A stretch of DNA of 34,170 nt, taken from positions 1-34,170 of the forward strand of contig CAKQGQ010000024.1 in NCBI GenBank assembly GCA_934233735.1, given 5' to 3'. The position numbers were made by a program, and so were the translations under genes. This DNA is from an uncultured Clostridia bacterium. GTDB taxonomy: Bacteria > Bacillota > Clostridia > Peptostreptococcales > Anaerovoracaceae. Below the pieces are notes generated by a model. That model did not search any database, had not been told where the DNA came from, and worked only from the letters and a program-made list of their open reading frames with translations. Positions 15,470 to 23,616 of this stretch are shown one piece after another. Numbering within the stretch: position 1 is the stretch's first letter; each line of letters begins with the position of its first letter.

Positions 15470-16483
15470 ATGATAGAAATTAAAAATCTTTCGAAAACAT
15501 TCTCAGGCAGCGGTAATACAGTCGAAGCACTCAAAAATATCTCCATCACAATCGCTGATGGAGATATTTATGGCATTATCGGCATGAGCGGAGCAGGAAA
15601 AAGTACGCTCGTAAGATGTATTAACATGCTGGAACGCCCGACAGAAGGAAGCGTTTTAATCGACGGATGCGATTTAGGCGCGCTTTCCGAAGCGGAACTG
15701 AGAAAAATACGCAGAAATGTTACCATGATATTCCAAAGCTTCAACCTGCTCGCACAGCGTACCTGTCTGAAGAATGTCTGCTTTCCGCTTGAGCTTGCAG
15801 GTGTAGCGAAGGCAGACGCGAAAAAGCGTGCAATGGAGCTTCTTGAGCTGGTCGGACTCCCGGATAAGGCGGATTCCTATCCTGCGCAGCTTTCCGGCGG
15901 ACAGCAGCAGAGAATCGCAATTGCCAGAGCGCTGGCTACAGACCCGAAAATTTTGCTTTGCGACGAAGCTACAAGCGCACTTGACCCGAATACTACCCAC
16001 TCTGTTCTTTCCCTGATAAAAGACATCAATAAAAAACTCGGCATTACGGTTATCATAATTACACATCAGATGAGCGTTGTGGAAGAAGTCTGCAATAAAG
16101 TCGCAATCCTCGACCATGGCGAAGTGGTTGAAGAAGGTGCGGTTTCCGATGTTTTCTCCAAACCGCAATCCGCTGCTGCGAAAAAACTGGTATTCCCGGA
16201 CGGTGTGGCAGATACACTTCCGCTCAAAGAAAACGAACACCATCTGCGTGTCGTTTTCAACGGTGCAGACGCAACCAATACACCTCTCATTGCAAAGCTT
16301 GCGATGGATAAGGGCATTGCTGCCAATATTTTAGGTGCAAGTACGAAGAGCATTGAAGGCATGGCTTACGGCAATATGCTCCTCGGTATTTCCGGAGATG
16401 AAAAGACCGTGCAGGAAGCGATTTCCTATTTAAGTGAAATCAGTAATGTTATTACAGAGGAGGTGGATCAGGATGTTCGATAG
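15470..16483 (+). CDS. metN: methionine ABC transporter ATP-binding protein
   Basis: A 337-residue ABC ATPase. Walker A is GMSGAGKST (about 39-47), the signature LSGGQQQR (about 141) and Walker B LLCDEATSALD (about 162). The C-terminal part (about 250-323) is the ACT-like NIL domain typical of MetN, which in E. coli binds methionine and inhibits transport. It follows metQ by 22 bases with an AGGAG site, and its end overlaps metI. Confidence 0.96.
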   Translation: MIEIKNLSKTFSGSGNTVEALKNISITIADGDIYGIIGMSGAGKSTLVRCINMLERPTEGSVLIDGCDLGALSEAELRKIRRNVTMIFQSFNLLAQRTCLKNVCFPLELAGVAKADAKKRAMELLELVGLPDKADSYPAQLSGGQQQRIAIARALATDPKILLCDEATSALDPNTTHSVLSLIKDINKKLGITVIIITHQMSVVEEVCNKVAILDHGEVVEEGAVSDVFSKPQSAAAKKLVFPDGVADTLPLKENEHHLRVVFNGADATNTPLIAKLAMDKGIAANILGASTKSIEGMAYGNMLLGISGDEKTVQEAISYLSEISNVITEEVDQDVR

Positions 16484-17177
16484 TATACTGGCTTCTGAAA
16501 GCGTACAGGAAGCACTCAGCATTTTGCAGACAGAATTTCCGCTCGCAATCTGGGAAACTTTCTATGTAACAATTTTGTCAACACTTTTTGCATCCATTAT
16601 CGGCCTGCCCCTCGGCGTACTCGTAACCGTCGGCGGCAGGGACGGCATTCTGCCGCTTCCGAAATGGCTGATGACATTTTTGGATGTAGTAATTAACTTG
16701 CTGCGTTCCGTACCGTTCCTGATTTTGATGATTATGGTTATTCCTTTAACCAGACTAATTGTGGGAACTCCGGTCGGCACGGTGGCTTCTATCGTACCGC
16801 TGACAATTGCGGCGTTTCCTTTCATCGCAAGACTTGTGGAAAGCAGCCTTCGTGAGGTAAGCCCGAACATCATCGAAGCGGCGCAGAGCATGGGCGCAAC
16901 TCCATTCCAGGTTATCGTAAAAGTTCTGATTCCGGAAAGTGTTCCTTCCTTAATTTCTAACGGAACTATTGCAATTACGACGATTTTAGGTTATTCTGCT
17001 ATGAGTGGTATCATCGGCGGCGGCGGTCTCGGCAAAATCGCCATCAATTACGGCTACTACCGCTACAAGACTTTGGTTATGATTTTAGCAGTTATCCTGC
17101 TCATCATCATGGTTCAGGTTTTCCAAAGTCTGGGTACTTACTTAGTTAAGAAATTAGACAGAAGGAGTTTCGATTAA
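16473..17177 (+). CDS. metI: methionine ABC transporter permease
   Basis: 234 residues with about five membrane helices and the permease EAA loop (IEAAQSMGATPFQVIVKVLIPE). The conserved GGGGLGKIAINYGYYRY segment of MetI follows. I chose the ATG at 16473 because GAGGAGGTG lies seven bases upstream; a longer in-frame form would begin inside metN without such a site. The gene overlaps the end of metN by 11 bases, as is common for coupled transporter subunits. Confidence 0.95.
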   Translation: MFDSILASESVQEALSILQTEFPLAIWETFYVTILSTLFASIIGLPLGVLVTVGGRDGILPLPKWLMTFLDVVINLLRSVPFLILMIMVIPLTRLIVGTPVGTVASIVPLTIAAFPFIARLVESSLREVSPNIIEAAQSMGATPFQVIVKVLIPESVPSLISNGTIAITTILGYSAMSGIIGGGGLGKIAINYGYYRYKTLVMILAVILLIIMVQVFQSLGTYLVKKLDRRSFD

Positions 17178-17179
17178 AC

Positions 17180-18745
17180 ATGAGCTTACTCACAGTAGAA
17201 AATGTAACGCACGGCTTCGGCGCCAGACAGATTTTAGAAGACGCGTCTTTCAGACTTCTGAAGGGCGAGCATATCGGTCTCATCGGTGCCAACGGAGAGG
17301 GAAAATCCACTTTCCTGAATATTATAACCGGAAAAATCATGCCGGATTCCGGCAAAATCACATGGTCCCGCCATGTCACAGTCGGCTATCTTGACCAGCA
17401 TTCCGTTCTGAAAAAAGGCATGAGCATCCGCGAAGTGCTTCGCACCGCATTCAATCATATGTACGAGCTGGAAGCGGAAATGCTGAAGATTTACGAGGAT
17501 ATGGCACTTCCCGAAAACGGAGATAGAATGGACGAAATGATGGAAGATGCCGGGGAAATTCAGCAAATCCTTGAATACAGCGGCTTCTATCAGTTAGATG
17601 CCAAGATTGAGGAAGTTGCAGGCGGTCTGGGGCTTCGCGACATTGGGCTCGACAAGGATGTATCCGACCTTTCCGGCGGCCAGCGCACGAAAGTTCTGCT
17701 GGTGAAGCTTTTGCTCGAAAATCCGTCGATTCTGATTTTGGACGAACCGACGAACTATCTGGACCACGAGCATATCGTGTGGCTCACCAGATACCTTCAA
17801 AACTACGAGAATGCTTTTATTCTCGTTTCACACGATGTAGAATTTTTAAACTCCGTAGTTAATGTAATATATAATTTGGACGGCGGCAATCTCACCCGCT
17901 ACACGGGCGATTACGAGAACTTCCGCCGTATGTACGAAATTCAGAAAGCACAGGAAAAAGCCGCTTACGAGCGCCAGCAGGCGGAAATCGAAAAACTCGA
18001 AGATTTCATTGCAAGAAACAAAGCCCGCGTTGCGACGCGCGGCATGGCAAACTCCCGCCAAAAGCAGCTTGATAAGATGGAAATACTCGAGCGTCCAACT
18101 GAGAAAATTAAGCCGGAATTTAACTTTCTGATGGCGCGCACACCGAGCCGCTTCGTGGTCGAAGCAAAGGACTTGGTCATCGGATACAGTCAGGATGAAC
18201 CGCTCACAAGACCTGTATCTTTTACGCTTGAACGCGGACAGAAAGTCGCGATTGTCGGAACTAACGGACTCGGCAAATCTACGCTTCTGAAAACGATTCT
18301 CGGTAAGCTCCCGCCGCTTTCCGGCGAGGCTCAGCTCGGCGACTATCTTTTCCCGGGCTATTTTGAGCAGGAAGCAGACCGCGATTCGCAGGAAACCGCC
18401 CTTGACACATTCTGGGCACAGTTTCCTTCGATGGAAAATCGTGAAGTTCGTCTTTGCCTTGCCAAATGCGGCTTGACAAACGAGCATATTACAAGTCAGA
18501 TGCGAGTGCTTTCCGGCGGTGAAAACGCGAAGGTGCGCCTTGCCATCGTGATGAACCGCGAGCACAACTGGCTCGTGCTCGACGAACCGACGAACCACCT
18601 TGATGTGGACGCAAAGGACGAATTAAAGCGCGCTTTGACTGAATTTCCGGGAACGATTTTGCTCGTTTCCCACGACCCGCTCTTCTATGAAGATTTCGTA
18701 ACCGATGTCTGGAATGTGGAGGACTGGACAACGAAAATCGTATAA
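17180..18745 (+). CDS. ABC-F family ATPase
   Basis: 521 residues with two ABC domains on one chain and no membrane segments, the ABC-F layout of ribosome-associated translation factors. The first domain has GANGEGKST (about 35), LSGGQRTK (about 165) and LILDEPTN. A charged linker (about 255-305) follows. The second domain has GTNGLGKST (about 360), LSGGENAK (about 444) and LVLDEPTN. Its length and motifs fit the housekeeping YkpA/YbiT-like branch better than the antibiotic-resistance branches, but I cannot fix the subgroup. It begins two bases after the metI stop, so it should be co-transcribed with the met operon and share its attenuation. Confidence 0.9.
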   Translation: MSLLTVENVTHGFGARQILEDASFRLLKGEHIGLIGANGEGKSTFLNIITGKIMPDSGKITWSRHVTVGYLDQHSVLKKGMSIREVLRTAFNHMYELEAEMLKIYEDMALPENGDRMDEMMEDAGEIQQILEYSGFYQLDAKIEEVAGGLGLRDIGLDKDVSDLSGGQRTKVLLVKLLLENPSILILDEPTNYLDHEHIVWLTRYLQNYENAFILVSHDVEFLNSVVNVIYNLDGGNLTRYTGDYENFRRMYEIQKAQEKAAYERQQAEIEKLEDFIARNKARVATRGMANSRQKQLDKMEILERPTEKIKPEFNFLMARTPSRFVVEAKDLVIGYSQDEPLTRPVSFTLERGQKVAIVGTNGLGKSTLLKTILGKLPPLSGEAQLGDYLFPGYFEQEADRDSQETALDTFWAQFPSMENREVRLCLAKCGLTNEHITSQMRVLSGGENAKVRLAIVMNREHNWLVLDEPTNHLDVDAKDELKRALTEFPGTILLVSHDPLFYEDFVTDVWNVEDWTTKIV

Positions 18746-18768
18746 CTTCTGCTCAATTTTGAGCATGC

Positions 18769-18806
18769 AAAAAGACCTGCCTTGGTTACCGCAGGTCTTT
18801 TATTTT
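18769..18806. terminator. bidirectional terminator between convergent genes
   Basis: AAAGACCTGC (18771-18780) pairs perfectly with GCAGGTCTTT (18791-18800) around a ten-base loop, with A-rich and T-rich flanks. A smaller GCTCAA/TTGAGC palindrome precedes it (18751-18764). It ends the met/ABC-F transcript and the CDF transcript from the other side. Confidence 0.88.
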
Positions 18807-19975
18807 TATTCTACATAGGCACGGTCAAATTCAATTACCGCATGAAAATCTCGATTGTAGTCTGTTACTGCGTCGCTCAGTTTTTCCGAAAGTTCCTCGT
18901 CCGACAGTTTGCATTCCGGAGAAACAGCCACATCAAAAACCACATTGGTATGCGTCGGTCCCGGAACGATTCTCAAATCGTGAAAATTGCAGACACCTTC
19001 CAGCGACGCAATCGTTTCCATCAAAATCTGCTTCAGCGGCTCACGATTCGGGTCATCAAGGTTAATCGGATCCATATGCACGGTGCAGTGAATATTCAGC
19101 TGCCTGGCAATTTGATGCTCGATATTGTCTATCATGTCGTGGCTGACCATTACATTCACAGCCGCGTCAACTTCCACATGAAGCGACGCGAAAATCTTTC
19201 CCGGTCCGTAATTATGTACCGCAAGGTCATGCAGTCCGAGCACGCCTTCATAGCTGTTTGCTATTTTCTCAATCGCAGCTACCATCTCTGGGTCCGGAGC
19301 CTCGCCGAGCAGCGGACTCACCGTTTCCTTAACCAATCCAATGCCCGACCATATGATAAACAACGCAACCAAAACACCCATATAACCATCGATCTGTATT
19401 TTGAAGAGTTCGCCTATAATCAGGCTCAAGAGAACCGCAGAAGTTGCGATTACATCATTCCGGCTGTCCGCGCCTGTCGCAATCAGGGTCATCGAATCGA
19501 TTCGCCTGCCTGCCGAAATATTAAAGCAGGCCTGCCAGATTTTGATTCCGATTGCAAGGAGCAGCACGATTACAACCGTCGGGCTGAATTCGGTCGGCGT
19601 CGGCGCAAAAATCTTTTCCGCCGAGCTTTTCCCCAGCTCCAAGCCTACCACTATAATAATGACTGAGACCAGCAGGCCTGCCAGATACTCAATCCGCGCA
19701 TGTCCATACGGATGCTCCTTGTCCTCCGGCATTCCGGCCAGTTTAAACCCAATTAAAGTAATCAGCGATGATGATGCGTCGGCTAAATTGTTGACCGCAT
19801 CCGCTACAATGGCGATACTGCCCGAAATGAGTCCGACTAAAATTTTCATCGCACAAAGCAAGGTGTTCGATAAAATTCCTACGATACCTGCTACCTTTCC
19901 GTACTGGTCGCGAACCTTCGGATCTTTTATATTTTCCCAATCTTTTATAAAATGCCGAAAAATGAAATTATTCAT
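18806..19975 (-). CDS. cation diffusion facilitator (CDF) metal exporter
   Basis: 389 residues. The membrane half carries helix-2 residues N62/D66 (NNLAD) and helix-5 residues D170/D174 (DSRND), so the transport site reads N-D-D-D rather than the H/D mix of zinc CDFs. My recollection of the family is that such sites favour manganese; that is an inference. HPYGHARIEYLAG follows helix 3, and a cytoplasmic ferredoxin-like domain with several His (about residues 205-290) is present. I chose the ATG at 19975, which overlaps the stop of the TSCPD gene; an upstream TTG is possible. It ends at the shared terminator. Confidence 0.88.
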   Translation of the reverse strand: MNNFIFRHFIKDWENIKDPKVRDQYGKVAGIVGILSNTLLCAMKILVGLISGSIAIVADAVNNLADASSSLITLIGFKLAGMPEDKEHPYGHARIEYLAGLLVSVIIIVVGLELGKSSAEKIFAPTPTEFSPTVVIVLLLAIGIKIWQACFNISAGRRIDSMTLIATGADSRNDVIATSAVLLSLIIGELFKIQIDGYMGVLVALFIIWSGIGLVKETVSPLLGEAPDPEMVAAIEKIANSYEGVLGLHDLAVHNYGPGKIFASLHVEVDAAVNVMVSHDMIDNIEHQIARQLNIHCTVHMDPINLDDPNREPLKQILMETIASLEGVCNFHDLRIVPGPTHTNVVFDVAVSPECKLSDEELSEKLSDAVTDYNRDFHAVIEFDRAYVE

Positions 19976-20219
19976 GCGCAATCGCCTCTTCAACCGCTTT
20001 CACGAGCTGATCCGGGCACGAAGTTCCCTTGAAGCCGCATGTTATCCCCGACAGCTTTTCCTTTAATTCTTCATAGGTCATCCCTTTTACAAGAGAACTG
20101 ATTCCCTTCAGATTTCCGTTGCAGCCCCCGATGAATTCAACATCCTTTAAAACATCTCCATCCATTTCAAGCAAAATTGCGCGGGAACAAACTCCCGATG
20201 GTCTGTATTCGTATTTCAT
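19968..20219 (-). CDS. TSCPD domain protein
   Basis: An 83-residue protein of the small TSCPD family, named for its C-terminal motif (GTSCPDQLVKAV here). It has four cysteines in conserved-looking positions (VCSR, GGCNGN, TCGF, SCPD) that could bind metal. Its role is not known to me; related domains occur at the C-termini of some ribonucleotide reductases. An AAAGGAG site precedes the ATG. It is co-transcribed with and overlaps the CDF exporter. Confidence 0.85.
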   Translation of the reverse strand: MKYEYRPSGVCSRAILLEMDGDVLKDVEFIGGCNGNLKGISSLVKGMTYEELKEKLSGITCGFKGTSCPDQLVKAVEEAIAHE

Positions 20220-20328
20220 TTGTATAAATATCTCCTTTCATACTTGCAGCAAATCGTGTATAATCATTATGCAATAAAGAATAGTATATCACGAAAGCTT
20301 GAAAAAGGGTACAAAAAAAGGACGGAAA

Positions 20329-21174
20329 ATGGACGAAAACAACTTATTTTTAAAAAATATTGAGGAGAAATATGAACATTTCCTCGATTATTATACAATT
20401 ATGAACAGTGATTTTTTGACGATGGAACAGCAAAGCATGCTTTCCGGGTTTCTGCGCACGCATCGCCGCGAAGGAGTCTTTTTTTATGGTGGCTATGCAG
20501 AAGCAGAGCGTCGTCAGGTCGTATTTCTTCCCGATTATACGGGTGTCGCAGAAAAAATTACTGCGCTACCCACAATCGAAAACGAAAAAGAAAAGAATCA
20601 TGCAGACTGCTGCATTTTGACGGAATATTTTGAAGAGAATCCTGAAAACTGTCCTATTTGCCTTCTCGATGTTGTAATTCCGCCCGCAGAGCATAAGACC
20701 CTTGGACATCGAGACTATCTGGGAGCTTTGATGGGCGAAGGCATTAAGAGGGAAAAAGTCGGAGATATTCTTGTTCACGAAAAGGGTGCGCAAATCATAG
20801 TTGCCTCAGAGCTTGCGGACTATTTGGCTGAGAATTTCCGGCAGGTTGGCTCTGTCAGCGTCCTCGTTAAGAAATCGCAAATTTCTGCTTTAAACAGCAC
20901 GGAAATCCGAACAATTAGCTTGAAATTCACGGTATCATCACCTAGAATTGATAATATAGTATCAGGTGTATTCGGCATCTCCAGAAAGGATGCCGTCAGT
21001 GCCATTTCTCACGGAAAAGTCTTCGTATCGGGGCGTGAAATCAGCAAGCCCGATTTCGCTTTGAAAGGTGGCGAGAAGATTGTTTTGCGGGGAAAGGGGA
21101 AAGCTATTTACAATGGAGTCACGGGAACATCGAAAAAAGGGAAAGTATATATTAACGTGGAAAAATACATTTAG
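20329..21174 (+). CDS. ylmH: YlmH-like S4-domain RNA-binding protein
   Basis: 281 residues. The N-terminal two thirds is the YlmH core (GFLRTHRREGVFFYGGYAEAERR, LGHRDYLGALMGEGIKREKVGDIL). The C-terminal S4 domain (about 195-260) has IVSGVFGISRKDAVSAISHGKV and a following basic tail. YlmH/RqcP2 proteins bind the ribosome and act in bacterial ribosome quality control. Here the gene is not in the usual division cluster. I chose the ATG at 20329, with AAAGGA upstream, over an in-frame TTG ten codons earlier. It precedes the TIM-barrel gene by 40 bases. Confidence 0.9.
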   Translation: MDENNLFLKNIEEKYEHFLDYYTIMNSDFLTMEQQSMLSGFLRTHRREGVFFYGGYAEAERRQVVFLPDYTGVAEKITALPTIENEKEKNHADCCILTEYFEENPENCPICLLDVVIPPAEHKTLGHRDYLGALMGEGIKREKVGDILVHEKGAQIIVASELADYLAENFRQVGSVSVLVKKSQISALNSTEIRTISLKFTVSSPRIDNIVSGVFGISRKDAVSAISHGKVFVSGREISKPDFALKGGEKIVLRGKGKAIYNGVTGTSKKGKVYINVEKYI

Positions 21175-21214
21175 CACTTCCCAAAGAACTTGAAAACAAC
21201 AACAGGAGGGACTC

Positions 21215-21943
21215 ATGGATAAAAAAGAACTGCCGAGAATAGCCGGCAAACTTCGCTCGAAATATTTAGAAATGCCCGAAGAAATTTATAAAGCCAAGGG
21301 TATCGTTATTATGGGAAAGCGAATTAAATCAGTAATTTTTACCACTGACATTGCCATAATCAGAAGCTGCAACGCTGACGCGGTCCTTGCGGTATATCCC
21401 TTCACGCCTCAGCAGGTCATCTCACAGTCGATTATTAATGTCGCCCCCATGCCCGTTTTCGTGGGAGTTGGCGGTGGTATTACAAACGGCATGCGTTCTG
21501 CCATAATCGCAAAGGATGCCGAAGGCGACGGCGCGTTCGGTGTCGTTGTCAACGCCCCTATGACGAATGAAAATATTACATTGATTCAAAATGCTGTTGA
21601 TATTCCGATTATTGCAACCGTTATCAACGAGCATGCTGATATTCAGGCGCGTCTTGATGCAGGTGTTTCTATCTTAAATGTATCCGCAGCGGCACGAACC
21701 CCGGAAGTCGTTCGTGCGATTCGCAGGGACTTTCCGACCGTTCCGATTATCGCAACCGGCGGGCCTACGCCTGAAAGCATCATCAAAACCATCGAAGCGG
21801 GAGCAAACTGCATCAGCTACACGCCGCCTTCAACTGCGGAAATCTTCGCTGATATCATGAAAAGCTATCGTGCTGAAGAGGATGCCGAGCATCAGGTTGT
21901 CGAGGAACAGGTCACGATTCTCGATGCAATCGAAAGCGTATAA
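21215..21943 (+). CDS. TIM-barrel protein of unknown function
   Basis: 242 residues of a beta-alpha barrel, recognised by periodic strands and two glycine-rich phosphate-binding loops: VGVGGGITNGMRS (about 84-97) and IATGGPTPESIIK (about 179-191). The start AGKLRSKYLEMPEEIYKAKGI looks strongly conserved. I recall similar clostridial proteins annotated only as hydrolase or barrel protein, so no reaction is assigned. A CAGGAGGG site precedes the ATG. It forms a likely unit with ylmH. Confidence 0.8.
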   Translation: MDKKELPRIAGKLRSKYLEMPEEIYKAKGIVIMGKRIKSVIFTTDIAIIRSCNADAVLAVYPFTPQQVISQSIINVAPMPVFVGVGGGITNGMRSAIIAKDAEGDGAFGVVVNAPMTNENITLIQNAVDIPIIATVINEHADIQARLDAGVSILNVSAAARTPEVVRAIRRDFPTVPIIATGGPTPESIIKTIEAGANCISYTPPSTAEIFADIMKSYRAEEDAEHQVVEEQVTILDAIESV

Positions 21944-21985
21944 TCGCATATTAAAATAATGGTGGTGCTCTTTTAGGATCGATGG

Positions 21986-21991
21986 TATAAT
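21986..21991 (+). promoter_or_regulatory. -10 element of the nfeD-SPFH unit
   Basis: A consensus TATAAT lies 53 bases before the nfeD-like start. The -35 position (about 21963-21968) is poor. Confidence 0.45.
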
Positions 21992-22043
21992 ATTCATAGC
22001 AATCATTTTGCTTTTGATGCTGTAAAAGAAAAGGGGGGATTTT

Positions 22044-22508
22044 ATGACTCTGTTTGGACTAACGGTCAGTACGATTGTTTTCTGGCTTATCATCGCGTTA
22101 ATTATGCTGATTGTGGAAGCCTTAACTGCCGGACTTACAACCATCTGGTTTGCGGGCGGCGCTTTCGCGGCACTGGTATGCGCACTGCTTGATTTGCCTA
22201 CAGCCGTGCAGATTGTTATTTTCTTCATTGTTTCGATTTGTCTTCTCGTTTTCACGCGTAAGATTTTCGTTGAAAAGCTTAAAACAGGCTCGCAAAAGAC
22301 AAACGTGGATGCGCTGATTGGAGAACGCGCGATTGTCGAAGCTGCTATACCCGCCTATGGGGTAGGGCAGGTAAAAGTCGGCGGTCAGATATGGTCTGCG
22401 GTCTGTGAAAAGCCCGATATGGAAATTGAAGCGGGAAAGCTCGTTAAGATTCACGCAATCGAAGGCGTAAAAGTTATCGTCGTTCCCGTTAAGGAACACG
22501 CAGATTAA
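22044..22508 (+). CDS. NfeD-family membrane protein
   Basis: 154 residues. Two to three membrane helices occupy residues about 8-70. A soluble C-terminal OB-fold domain (about 88-150) contains LIGERAIVEAAI, GQVKVGGQIWSA and a closing EIEAGKLVKIHAIEGVKVIV, typical of short NfeD proteins. NfeD partners SPFH proteins in membrane microdomains and quality control, and the SPFH gene follows at 23 bases. An AAGGGGGG ribosome site precedes the start. Confidence 0.88.
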   Translation: MTLFGLTVSTIVFWLIIALIMLIVEALTAGLTTIWFAGGAFAALVCALLDLPTAVQIVIFFIVSICLLVFTRKIFVEKLKTGSQKTNVDALIGERAIVEAAIPAYGVGQVKVGGQIWSAVCEKPDMEIEAGKLVKIHAIEGVKVIVVPVKEHAD

Positions 22509-22531
22509 CCACTATAAACGGAGGAGTATGT

Positions 22532-23428
22532 ATGGGAATTTTGAAATTAATTATTGTTATCATTGTAGCATTGGTTGTCATCGCGCTTTTGGTGACGAAC
22601 ATCCGCATCGTACCGCAGGCAAGAGCCTATGTAGTTGAAAGACTCGGTGCATATTACGGAACATGGCAGGTAGGTCTTCACTTTAAAGTGCCTTTGATTG
22701 ACAAAATCGCGCGTAAGGTATCGCTGAAGGAAAAAGTCATCGACTTCCCGCCGCAGCCTGTAATCACGAAGGATAATGTAACGATGGAAATCGACACGGT
22801 TATCTACTTCCAGATTACCGACCCGAAGCTCTATGCTTACGGTGTGGAAAGCCCGATGGACGCGATTGAAAACCTTACAGCAACAACACTCAGAAATATC
22901 ATCGGTGAACTGGAACTCGACGAGTCCCTGACAAGCCGTGAACATATCAACTCGAAGATTCGTCTTGTGCTCGACGAAGCAACCGACCCATGGGGAATCA
23001 AGATTAACCGTGTAGAGGTTAAGAACATCACCCCGCCTCGCGACATTCAGACAGCGATGGAAAAACAGATGAGAGCCGAACGTGAAAGACGTGAAGCAAT
23101 CCTCATCGCAGAAGGCGAAAAGAAATCCGCAATTCTCATCGCGGAAGGTCAGAAAGAAGCTGCCATCCTTCAGGCTGAAGCAAAGAAGCAGACAGCAATC
23201 AAAGAAGCTGAAGGTCAGTCCGAAGCGATCCTCATGCTTAACAAGGCTACTGCTGACGGTCTGAGACTGATTAAAGAAGCGGAGCTGGACGATGCGGTTA
23301 TCAAGCTCAAGAGTCTTGAGGCATTCCAAAAGGCTGCCGACGGTCAGGCAACCAAGATTATCATCCCATCCGAGATTCAGGGACTTGCAGGCCTTGCGAC
23401 ATCGGTGAAGGAACTTGTGAAGGAATAA
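22532..23428 (+). CDS. SPFH/band 7 protein, stomatin-like (slipin)
   Basis: 298 residues. One N-terminal membrane helix (about 4-24) leads into a band 7 domain starting VPQARAYVVERLGAYYGTWQVGLHF, with FPPQPVITKDNVTMEIDTVIYFQI and an EHINSKIRLVLDEATDPWGIK segment. A long Ala/Glu-rich coiled coil follows (about 170-235, repeats of ILIAEGEKKSA type). Such proteins oligomerise at the membrane. Pairing with NfeD is a common operon. A rho-independent terminator follows. Confidence 0.93.
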   Translation: MGILKLIIVIIVALVVIALLVTNIRIVPQARAYVVERLGAYYGTWQVGLHFKVPLIDKIARKVSLKEKVIDFPPQPVITKDNVTMEIDTVIYFQITDPKLYAYGVESPMDAIENLTATTLRNIIGELELDESLTSREHINSKIRLVLDEATDPWGIKINRVEVKNITPPRDIQTAMEKQMRAERERREAILIAEGEKKSAILIAEGQKEAAILQAEAKKQTAIKEAEGQSEAILMLNKATADGLRLIKEAELDDAVIKLKSLEAFQKAADGQATKIIIPSEIQGLAGLATSVKELVKE

Positions 23429-23458
23429 AAATAAGAAAAATGAATGTCAATAAAACAC

Positions 23459-23488
23459 TGCCGTCCGCAATCCGTGGGCGGCTTTTTT
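23459..23488 (+). terminator. terminator of the nfeD-SPFH unit
   Basis: GCCGTCCGC (23460-23468) pairs with GTGGGCGGC (23474-23482), with two G-U pairs, and is followed by six T. Confidence 0.85.
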
Positions 23489-23570
23489 AAAGAATTTTGT
23501 TACAATATATGCTTATTTTCTTAGAATTTTGTTGCAAACACGCTTGTATTTTTTAAGAATTTTGTTACAA
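23489..23570. repeat. short tandem repeat, 32-33 base period
   Basis: The word AGAATTTTGTTRCAA occurs at 23491, 23523 and 23556, with partly conserved spacers containing GCTTRT and a T-rich run. This makes two and a half copies of a 32-33 base unit between the SPFH terminator and the AbiE pair. Too few and too diverged for a CRISPR array. A TGCAGCA/TGCTGCA hairpin follows at 23589-23605. Confidence 0.7.
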
Positions 23571-23616
23571 GCGGATCGAATCTCACCGTGCAGCATTCTG
23601 CTGCATACTTCTTTGA

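Noticed and set aside
23489..23570. Possible CRISPR array
   Set aside because: Only two and a half diverged copies, short repeat word, partly similar spacers and no cas genes.
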